This document shows, piece after piece, positions 1 to 5,645 of a DNA stretch of 7,626 nucleotides. The stretch spans positions 1 to 7,626 of the forward strand of contig CAUJJY010000127.1 in NCBI GenBank assembly GCA_963205155.1, written 5' to 3'. Position numbers and translations under genes: made by a program. Under the pieces are notes generated by a model. The model did no database searches. It was given only the letters and a program-made list of their open reading frames with translations, and was not told where the DNA came from. Position 1 is the stretch's first letter, and every line of letters starts with the position of its first letter. Source of the DNA: Candidatus Zixiibacteriota bacterium (GTDB lineage Bacteria > Zixibacteria > MSB-5A5 > CAIYYT01).

Positions 1-181
1 ATCACATCAGCGAATGTCATGGCGGCTGCCGGGGAATCGCCTATGCCAGCAATCTTGATGTCTGCTCCTCAATACCGAACTGCCTGTATGAGTTCAGCCA
101 CTCTTCAGCAAGCCAGCCAAACGCACATCCGGTAAGTTGAATTCCGAAAATCGTCCAAGTCCGTCAGAACAAGTTAGGGGA
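1..181. other. Left-edge region; possible start of a leftward gene
   Basis: No gene can be called confidently here. On the minus strand a frame is open from the TGA at 71-69 to the left edge and reads ADIKIAGIGDSPAAAMTFAD, which looks like protein. It has a GAGGAG sequence at 70-65, five bases before codon ATC at 59-57, and ATC is not a normal start. A GTG at 101-99 is in the same frame but is followed ten codons later by that TGA. Two plus-strand frames are also open from the edge and close at about 133-139, so direction is not settled. If the leftward reading is right, the gene would lie directly downstream of the phosphatidyltransferase gene. No terminator hairpin is visible after the TAG at 182. 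Confidence 0.2.
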
Positions 182-805
182 CTATTTCTCGCGCTTGTCG
201 AGGATTTTCTTGGCGTAGATGAGACGCTGAATGCTAGTCAGATATGAGACTGCACCAACTATGATGAGCGAATAATTCAAGGCGTTATATCCGGGCGCGA
301 AATTCTCAATGATCGCTCCGACGATAATGATCAAGAACTTTTCCAGTCGACCGACGGCGCCGACGGCGACGTTTTCGATCTTGCCCTGCGATTCGGCAGT
401 TTCGCGGGTGTAGCTGGCAGCGATCATACCGAAAAGCGCGAACATCGCCCACAGCGGATTTACCACTCCCGAGGCAGCTATTCCCATCAGGATTGCGGCT
501 TCGGCATAGCGGTCCGAAACATGGTCAAGAATGCCGCCGAACTTGGTGCCGCAGTTACCGGCACGGGCGGTGGCGCCATCAAGCATATCAGCCAGCATTG
601 CGGCAATCATCACGACCGCTCCCCAAAGGAGTGACCCCTTCCAGAATAATGCGGCTGAAACCAGCGATATCAGAAAAGCGATGCCGGTCAAGACATTCGG
701 GGTCAGACCAAGCTTGAGACAGATTCGCCCGAACGGGATTGATGCGCTTTCGTAAGAGATTCGTCGCTTTTGCTGCATCTGTTGTGTCACCGATTTATCA
801 ATCAT
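182..805 (-). CDS. CDP-alcohol phosphatidyltransferase family protein (PIP-synthase/PgsA-like)
   Basis: An integral membrane enzyme that transfers a phosphatidyl group from a CDP-lipid to an alcohol, releasing CMP, in phospholipid head-group synthesis. Numbered from the Met at 805, the 207-residue product carries the complete family signature D73-x2-D76-G77-x2-A80-R81-x8-G90-x3-D94-x3-D98, whose Asp residues bind the divalent metals. Hydrophobic segments lie near 38-55, 57-72, 102-130, 156-168 and 177-192. SYTRETAES (131-139) and GRLEKF (152-157) resemble the SYxRAxAE and RxER motifs of phosphatidylinositol-phosphate or archaetidylinositol-phosphate synthases, so an inositol phosphate acceptor is plausible but unproven. 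Start choice: in-frame ATGs exist at 883, 826 and 805. The promoter at 895-923 puts the likely transcript start within a few bases of 883, and only the 805 ATG has an SD-like sequence (GGTGAGG, 11 bases away); 826 remains possible. The stop is TAG. Confidence 0.88.
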   Translation of the reverse strand: MIDKSVTQQMQQKRRISYESASIPFGRICLKLGLTPNVLTGIAFLISLVSAALFWKGSLLWGAVVMIAAMLADMLDGATARAGNCGTKFGGILDHVSDRYAEAAILMGIAASGVVNPLWAMFALFGMIAASYTRETAESQGKIENVAVGAVGRLEKFLIIIVGAIIENFAPGYNALNYSLIIVGAVSYLTSIQRLIYAKKILDKREK

Positions 806-853
806 GCTCTTATGAGCCTCACCCATGTTGACGTGTTGTCCAAAAGTAAAAGC

Positions 854-878
854 GCAGAGACTCGAGAATTGTCTCTGC
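854..878 (-). promoter_or_regulatory. Perfect inverted repeat in the phosphatidyltransferase leader (hairpin or operator)
   Basis: GCAGAGAC (854-861) and GTCTCTGC (871-878) are exact reverse complements separated by nine bases, with a CTCGAG palindrome at 861-866. The element lies about 10-35 bases downstream of the transcript start predicted from the 895-923 promoter, and before the preferred start codon at 805. It could fold as an RNA stem-loop in the leader or be a repressor operator just downstream of the promoter. No T-run follows it in the minus direction, so it is not a simple terminator. The regulator is unknown. Confidence 0.55.
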
Positions 879-894
879 AACATTTGGACTGGTA

Positions 895-923
895 ATGATA
901 GTCATGTAGGAATTTTGCGTCAA
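895..923 (-). promoter_or_regulatory. Sigma70-type promoter for the phosphatidyltransferase gene
   Basis: Read on the minus strand, TTGACG (923-918) is followed after exactly 17 bases by TATCAT (900-895). Both hexamers match the sigma70 consensus at five of six positions. The predicted transcript start is near 888. This gives the gene its own promoter, separated from glnA by the terminator at 954-982, and leaves a leader of about 60-80 bases. Confidence 0.65.
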
Positions 924-953
924 GGGAAATGTGGGGACTGACACCCTCAACCA

Positions 954-982
954 AAATCCCTCTCCCGGAGGGAGAGGGATTT
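954..982 (-). terminator. Rho-independent terminator of glnA
   Basis: AAATCCCTCTCCC (954-966) pairs perfectly with GGGAGAGGGATTT (970-982) around a three-base loop, giving a 13-bp stem. In the minus direction it starts eight bases after the glnA stop codon and ends in a short TTTT. Outer sequences CTCAA (946-950) and TTGAG (984-988) can extend the pairing beyond a small internal loop. The long perfect stem and position make termination of glnA likely. The core, a CCCTCTCC stem around a GGA/TCC loop, also resembles palindromes dispersed in many bacterial genomes, so it may be a recruited repeat copy. Confidence 0.8.
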
Positions 983-989
983 CTTGAGA

Positions 990-2402
990 TTAGCAGTCGT
1001 AGTAAAGTTCAAATTCTCCGACCGTGGGCTGTCGTCCAATATTGCCGAAATCATCGTTGCGAACCGTCAGCCAGTTTTCAATCAGATCTTCGGAGAAGAC
1101 ACCGCCCTCGAGCAGGTAAATGTGGTCAGCCTCAAGCGCTTTGGTCGCACGGTCCAGCGAGGTCGGCAACTGGTGAATCTTATCGAACTCGACTTTCGAC
1201 AGATCATCAAGATTTTTGTCCAACGGCATACCGGGATCAATCTTGTTCTTGATTCCGTCCATGCCGGCCATCACCATGGCGGCATAGCCCAGATACGGAT
1301 TCATTGTCGCATCGGGGGGGCGGAACTCGAAGCGCATCGTCTTGGGGTTACGCTGATATCCGGGAATACGGATACACGCCGTGCGATTACCCATGGAGTA
1401 GGTTCCGGCTGTCGGAGCCTCAAAGCCCGGGACCAGACGCTTGAAGGAATTTGTCGAAGGATTGGTAAATGCAAGCAACGAATCAACATGCTTAAGGATG
1501 CCACCAATGTAGTAAATGCCTTCCTAGGAAAGCACATAGCTGCCGATTTTGTCGAAGAATATGGAATTGCCGTTGATCGCAAGATACTGATGTACGTGCA
1601 TACCGGAGCCGGGCTCATTGAAGAGCGGCTTGGGCATGAAAGTAGCAGACTTGTTGCTGCGGAAGCAGTGATTCTTGACCATGTATTTCACCAGCATCGA
1701 CTGGTCGGCCATCTTCAATAACGGCTGAAACGCAGTTTCGATTTCGTGTTGACCGCGTCCACCAACTTCGTGATGGTGGTACTTTAGACCGACACCGACA
1801 TTCTTCAGCAGTGTGGAGATTTCTGAACGCAGATTGAAGGTTCGATCCAGCGGAGGCGCCGCATGGTATCCCTTTTTCCATCCGATCTTGTAACCGAGAT
1901 TGTCGGCGGCCTCGTCGTCAATCGTGTCTGCTTCGGCAGATTTGACCATGTAATAGGCCATGCCCGGTTCCTGACGGTAGTCGGCTTTGTCAAAAACGTA
2001 GTATTCAAATTCGGGACCGATGATGGCCTGCGCACCCTTGACGATCTTCGTAACATAGCGTTCCGCGGCTGCTGCAACACGCCGAGGACACCGGGAATAT
2101 GGTGTCACCGTGCGATTGGATTCCATGATATTGCCGATGAAGGAAATCGTCGGCTGATCGAAGAACGGGTCGATGAAGGCAGTGTCACTGTCGGGCAAGA
2201 GGATCATGTCGCCACGCTCGATTCGAGTAAAGCCGCGCAGCGATGAACCATCGATACCGATGCCGTTTTCAAACAGCTCTTTATCCAGAGACTCAACCGG
2301 CAGAGTGATATGATGCCATCCACCCGGCAAGTCGACAAATTTCACGTCAATGAATTCAGCTTTGTTGTCCTTGACGATCTTCTTGATTTCTTCAAGCTTC
2401 AT
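990..2402 (-). CDS. glnA: Glutamine synthetase, type I, interrupted by an in-frame TAG codon
   Basis: Makes glutamine from glutamate, ammonia and ATP in the cytoplasm. With the internal TAG read as sense, the frame encodes 470 residues, close to the 469 of E. coli GlnA. Visible motifs: DGSS (51-54) of the N-terminal domain; metal-site Glu131, Glu133, Glu212 and Glu220; HHHEV (209-213); KSATFMPKP (251-259); GSGMHVH (265-271); KRLVPGFEAP with flap Glu328; NRTACIRIP with Arg340 and Arg345; NPYLGYAA; and C-terminal EFELYY. The TAG at 1526-1524 is codon 293. Homology continues in the same frame on both sides (YVLS, stop, EGIYYIGGILKH), so there is no frameshift. The 292-residue truncated product would lack the flap and active-site arginines. 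The adenylylation Tyr is Asp399 (KNLDDL for KNLYDL), and the usual RDPR is RCPR at 104-107. The ATG at 2402 has AGGAG nine bases upstream. Single gene with its own terminator, divergent from the pepC-like gene. It may be pseudogenised, recoded, or carry a base-call error. Confidence 0.9.
1521..1530 (-). other. In-frame amber codon within a 10-bp palindrome in glnA
   Basis: TTCCTAGGAA is a perfect 10-bp palindrome and contains the TAG codon (1526-1524) at glnA position 293. The aligned E. coli stretch reads GLSEQALYYIGG against VLS, stop, EGIYYIGG here, so the stop replaces a Glu position. A single G-to-T change would convert GAG to TAG. No recoding structure was recognised downstream. Confidence 0.8.
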
Positions 2403-2429
2403 TTCTATACACTCCTAAAGACTCTGCCG

Positions 2430-2456
2430 CTTGTGACAAGTTTCACATAACTTATG
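2430..2456. promoter_or_regulatory. Cluster of overlapping dyads with a CRP/FNR-type box upstream of glnA
   Basis: TGTGA-CAAGTT-TCACA (2432-2447) matches the CRP-family half-site pattern TGTGA-N6-TCACA exactly. Two further perfect dyads overlap it: CTTGT-G-ACAAG (2430-2440) and CATAA-C-TTATG (2446-2456). The cluster lies about 30-55 bases before the glnA start. A weak glnA promoter candidate, TTGCCA (2477-2472) with TAAGTT 17 bases on, would place the box at or just after the transcript start, which would favour repression or steric control. GlnR/TnrA boxes (TGTNA-N7-TNACA) look similar but have one more spacer base. Confidence 0.5.
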
Positions 2457-2509
2457 TATTGCAGTCAATCTTGGCAAGTAAATTCAGATAATATGGGTAT
2501 GCGATGGTC

Positions 2510-2525
2510 GCCGGCATGAGCCGGC
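2510..2525. repeat. Small GC-rich hairpin in the divergent intergenic region
   Basis: GCCGGC (2510-2515) and GCCGGC (2520-2525) flank ATGA. Each copy is itself palindromic, so the pair can form a 6-bp stem with a four-base loop on either strand. No T-run follows, so it does not look like a terminator. It lies between the glnA regulatory region and the pepC-like promoter and may insulate them or be a REP-like remnant. Nothing else was recognised in 2457-2560. Confidence 0.35.
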
Positions 2526-2564
2526 AAGCGAACCTTCCCCGCGACGGTTAGTTCGTCAAACTTA

Positions 2565-2594
2565 TTGACTTATGGACGATTCATGGGGTATCTT
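2565..2594 (+). promoter_or_regulatory. Candidate sigma70-type promoter of the pepC-like gene
   Basis: TTGACT (2565-2570) and TATCTT (2589-2594) are separated by 18 bases. They match consensus at five and four of six positions. A transcript start near 2601 would leave a leader of about 30 bases that contains the AAGGAG ribosome binding site at 2621-2626. Confidence 0.5.
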
Positions 2595-2632
2595 GTCGGG
2601 TATTCAATCTTGCCTTCCCGAAGGAGCTATCG

Positions 2633-4051
2633 ATGCTGAACATCCGTGTACTGCTAACCTTAGTAACCATGGCGCTTGCAATGGTTATCTGCCCGCCTTC
2701 ATATTCTCAAGCTGGACAGGGTGGCCTTTCCACAGATTTGATTGAACGACTGCGGGTCAATTTCGAGAATAATGGACGAAATCCTGCGATCTACAATGCT
2801 TTGACGGCCAACGATATCGCTAATCTTGCGATAAACCGCGACAAACTGATAGCTCACAATCCAATCTTCAACAAGGAAATCACTACTGGAGATATTACGA
2901 ATCAGGAATCTTCCGGACGCTGCTGGATGTTTGCCGGATTCAATATGCTCCGGCCCAAGGTCATGGATAAGTTGAAACTGGGGACCTTCAAGATGTCCAC
3001 CAACTACCTGTTTTTCTGGGACAAACTGGAAAAGTCGAATACGTTTCTGGAATCGATGATTACGCTTTCAGCTCGCCCGCTCGACGATCGCGATGTGGAT
3101 TTGCTCCTGGAAGACCCTTGCGGTGACGGCGGCTGGTGGTCGTATGTAGTCGATTTGATCACGAAGTATGGCGTTGTACCGGAACAGGTCATGCCCGAGA
3201 CCTGGGCAACTTCACACACCGGCGGGCTCAATGCCATTCTTAACCGCAAACTGCGCAAGGATGCAGCGCTGCTGCGTGATATGTTTGCTGAAGGCAAGAA
3301 GGCACCGGAGCTTCGCTCGGCTAAAGAAATTATGCTCCGCGAAATCTATGCAATTCTTGCACTCAATTTCGGCGAACCACCGCAGAAGTTCACCTGGCGA
3401 TTTGAGAGCAAGGATTCGACGGTAGCGCCGCCGCAGGAGTTTACGCCGAAGCAGTTCTATCAGGACATGGTCGGTGTAAAGCTGGAGGATCAGGTGGTCA
3501 TCTTTGATCATCCGGGCGTCGAATACTTCAAGTACTATGAGATGAGTTGGTCGGGAAATCTTGCAGATCGCAATAACCTACGCTTCATCAACCTCCCGAT
3601 TGACAGTCTCAAGCGATTCGCGCTGGAAACCGTGCTGGCCAACAACCCGCTGTACTTTGCTTGCGACGTCGGCAAGGACAACTACGGCGCCAAGGGAGTC
3701 CTTCAGACCGGTATCTATGATTACAGTTCAGTTTATGGATTCGATGTCAGCCTAACGAAGCGCGAGCGAATTCTATATCGCGACAGCTCACCTAATCACG
3801 CCATGGTGTTGACCGGCGTCGACACGCTTGACGGTCAAGCCGTCAAATGGAAGGTCGAGAATAGCTGGGGCGACAAAGGCGGCGACAAGGGTTATTGGAC
3901 GATGTATGACGACTGGTTCAACGAATATGTCTACTGCGTGATCATCGACAAAGCGCTCTTGCCAAAGGAAGTTATGGCGCTTCTGGCTACACCGCCAAAG
4001 ACATTGCCCGCCTGGGATCCGATGTGGAGCATGATGAGGAGTTTGAGATAA
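2633..4051 (+). CDS. Exported PepC/bleomycin hydrolase-type cysteine peptidase (family C1B)
   Basis: A papain-fold aminopeptidase related to PepC and bleomycin hydrolase, expected to trim N-terminal residues from peptides. The 472-residue product has the catalytic set in family contexts: Gln91 and Cys97 in NQESSGRCW, His389 in NHAMVLTGVD and Asn410 in KVENSWG. The C-terminal tail PAWDPM (459-464) corresponds to the end that occupies the active-site cleft in this family, but about eight residues (WSMMRSLR) extend past it. Unlike typical cytosolic PepC it starts with a Sec signal peptide: basic N-terminus, hydrophobic core at about 6-20, probable cleavage after SYSQA near residue 27. Cys20 is not in a convincing lipobox. 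The start is well supported by AAGGAG six bases before the ATG. The gene has its own promoter and runs convergently into the S41 peptidase gene, 13 bp away, with no obvious terminator in the gap. The stop is TAA. Confidence 0.92.
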   Translation: MLNIRVLLTLVTMALAMVICPPSYSQAGQGGLSTDLIERLRVNFENNGRNPAIYNALTANDIANLAINRDKLIAHNPIFNKEITTGDITNQESSGRCWMFAGFNMLRPKVMDKLKLGTFKMSTNYLFFWDKLEKSNTFLESMITLSARPLDDRDVDLLLEDPCGDGGWWSYVVDLITKYGVVPEQVMPETWATSHTGGLNAILNRKLRKDAALLRDMFAEGKKAPELRSAKEIMLREIYAILALNFGEPPQKFTWRFESKDSTVAPPQEFTPKQFYQDMVGVKLEDQVVIFDHPGVEYFKYYEMSWSGNLADRNNLRFINLPIDSLKRFALETVLANNPLYFACDVGKDNYGAKGVLQTGIYDYSSVYGFDVSLTKRERILYRDSSPNHAMVLTGVDTLDGQAVKWKVENSWGDKGGDKGYWTMYDDWFNEYVYCVIIDKALLPKEVMALLATPPKTLPAWDPMWSMMRSLR

Positions 4052-4064
4052 TCGAAATCTGCGA

Positions 4065-5495
4065 CTATCTGCCCAAATATCCCAAGGCAAAATTGATCAG
4101 CTCACGGCCCTTCTTATCGCTTGAGATATCTGGCGGACTTCCCCTATTGTTGTAGCCGTCTTTCAAGATGTGATCGTTGAGGGTATACATCGGATATCCG
4201 AAATAGATACCGTCACGTTCGCAACCTATCCTGACCATATTGATATTGTTGTAGTCGACGACTCCGCCGGTGTTCGTCCCGATTATCATGACCTTGTCGC
4301 TGACAGTCTTGGAGTGCAGGACGAAAGTCTCCGCGGCACTAATGTTGGTCCGATCGGTCAGAATGACAACTTTGCGCAGGCTGGACGAGATTTGAGGCAA
4401 TTGGGAATCGGAAAAGCGCGGCCCTTTCAGGACCTTCCCCATATTTTGTTTCATATCATCCACGACCGGTTGATAAGGATCGGCTGCACCGCCTTTGGCG
4501 AACTGCGAGAAATACGCAAGATTGTCAGCCGAAGCCAGTGCCAATCCAACTTCGCTCGTCAACGGCTTCTCGGCGTAAAGAGACATCAGATCAAAATAGA
4601 TTCCGTTGCCGCCGCTATTTCCCCGAATGTCGATGATAAGATTGTGACAAGTCGTCAATGCCACCTGATTGCCTAACAGCACGCTATCCAGAATCCGCTT
4701 CTCCAGTAGAAACGTCGGTATCGTCAGAAGTACCGTGCTGTCTTTCAGATGTTCAATTGTTGGCAGGGTCGGATTGTAGAGAGCTGTCGAGTCGACTGAT
4801 GCTCGGTCCGAGTAACTCACTCGTCCCCAGAATAGCCCTCCCCAGATTCCCAGCAGCGTATTGTCCTTGGCAAGGTCGAGCTTCACGTATCGAGGCGAGT
4901 ACGCATTCGAGTAGTAAACGCCCTCGTATTTGCCGTCCTTGAAATCTACGCCCAGCTTCACCTCGCCGATCTTCTCGGGTTGGGGCGATGACAGTACGAC
5001 CGCAACGAATTCATATGGCCAGTCTTCGTTGTCATTGTGGACAATTCCGTATCGTGTCGTGCCATCGGTCCACACACCTTCAAGCTCGCTCAATGACTCG
5101 CGTCTGTCGGCAAGATATGTCTTCAGTGAGTCCACAACATACAGACGCCGGCGCAACGACGATTTGAACTTTTCGGTTTCCTCCACGCTGTACTTCGGAA
5201 ACTGCGACACGAAGAGATGGCCGTCATTGAAGAATGACAGGAATGCTTGCATCGTGTTGACGCAGTTCAAGGCGTCTGTGACGTTATCCGATGGGCGGAA
5301 ATCTTTGATGCGGTTTTGATAGTCGCTCTCGATCTGATCTTTTCTTAGAGCATAACCGATGTAGTTTGCTTCGATCTTCCGGGTAAGTTCGTCAAACGAA
5401 GCTTGGCAGTCACATTGTGTGGAGTCTTGAGCAAAGAGTGTATTTGAAATCAGGGTGGCACAAATCAGAGAGAGAAAAATGGGCGTCAATTTCAT
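4065..5495 (-). CDS. Exported S41-family (tail-specific type) serine peptidase
   Basis: A secreted or periplasmic serine peptidase of the C-terminal-processing family S41, 476 residues from the chosen start. Residues 1-22 (MKLTPIF to LFA) form a signal peptide. Family motifs: FFNDGH (88-93), matching the DxH segment of the N-terminal helical region; IDIRGNSGG (288-296), the characteristic DxRGNxGG loop; the serine motif NISAAE with Ser386 as probable nucleophile; GTNTGG (406-411); and SPPDI near the C-terminus. No clear PDZ domain is visible between the N-terminal part and the catalytic domain; residues 140-235 form a separate region that I do not recognise. The frame is open upstream to 5573, but the ATG at 5495 is preferred because AAGGA lies six bases before it and the signal peptide follows directly. 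Downstream of the DUF2207 gene with a 150-bp gap and no strong promoter, it may be co-transcribed with it. Native substrate unknown. The stop is TAG. Confidence 0.87.
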   Translation of the reverse strand: MKLTPIFLSLICATLISNTLFAQDSTQCDCQASFDELTRKIEANYIGYALRKDQIESDYQNRIKDFRPSDNVTDALNCVNTMQAFLSFFNDGHLFVSQFPKYSVEETEKFKSSLRRRLYVVDSLKTYLADRRESLSELEGVWTDGTTRYGIVHNDNEDWPYEFVAVVLSSPQPEKIGEVKLGVDFKDGKYEGVYYSNAYSPRYVKLDLAKDNTLLGIWGGLFWGRVSYSDRASVDSTALYNPTLPTIEHLKDSTVLLTIPTFLLEKRILDSVLLGNQVALTTCHNLIIDIRGNSGGNGIYFDLMSLYAEKPLTSEVGLALASADNLAYFSQFAKGGAADPYQPVVDDMKQNMGKVLKGPRFSDSQLPQISSSLRKVVILTDRTNISAAETFVLHSKTVSDKVMIIGTNTGGVVDYNNINMVRIGCERDGIYFGYPMYTLNDHILKDGYNNRGSPPDISSDKKGRELINFALGYLGR

Positions 5496-5645
5496 GGGTG
5501 ATCCTTTTTCCGGAATATACGGGGAAACCGACGCGAAAGTTGCGGAGCTGTCAGTGGACGATTGGCGACACACTGCTGTTGGAGCTGCCTGAAGATCACG
5601 GACCAGGTAAGTTCAGCGAAATTCGTTCAGTTGGATATCGCCGTG
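5496..5645. other. Gap between the DUF2207 and S41 genes
   Basis: No strong promoter or terminator was recognised. A TATATT at about 5514-5519 on the minus strand has no good -35 partner, so readthrough from the DUF2207 gene is possible. On the plus strand a frame continues through the whole gap and reads protein-like (TIGDTLLLELPEDHG), but it has no convincing start or Shine-Dalgarno sequence and runs into antisense of both neighbours. It may be a gene remnant or chance. Confidence 0.3.

Noticed and set aside
182..184. Reassignment of TAG to a sense codon in this organism.
   Set aside because: The phosphatidyltransferase and S41 peptidase genes both end with TAG at places that fit their families, and the former meets a TGA five codons later. 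The internal TAG of glnA therefore looks local.
1314..1320. A run of seven G (C on the coding strand) in glnA, suggesting slippage or phase variation.
   Set aside because: The frame is intact through it, and the FRPPD-to-NPY stretch aligns without a gap to E. coli GlnA.
984..1721. A 245-codon plus-strand open frame across the 3' half of glnA.
   Set aside because: It is antisense to strong glutamine synthetase homology and has no family resemblance of its own. Similar antisense frames at other genes were discarded for the same reason.
2432..2447. GlnR/TnrA operator upstream of glnA.
   Set aside because: The half-sites fit, but the spacer is six bases and not seven; the exact match is to the CRP/FNR-type pattern. 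Kept only as an alternative.
2690..2692. Cys20 of the PepC-like protein as a lipoprotein anchor.
   Set aside because: The preceding residues (MVI) do not form a lipobox; cleavage by signal peptidase I after SYSQA fits better.
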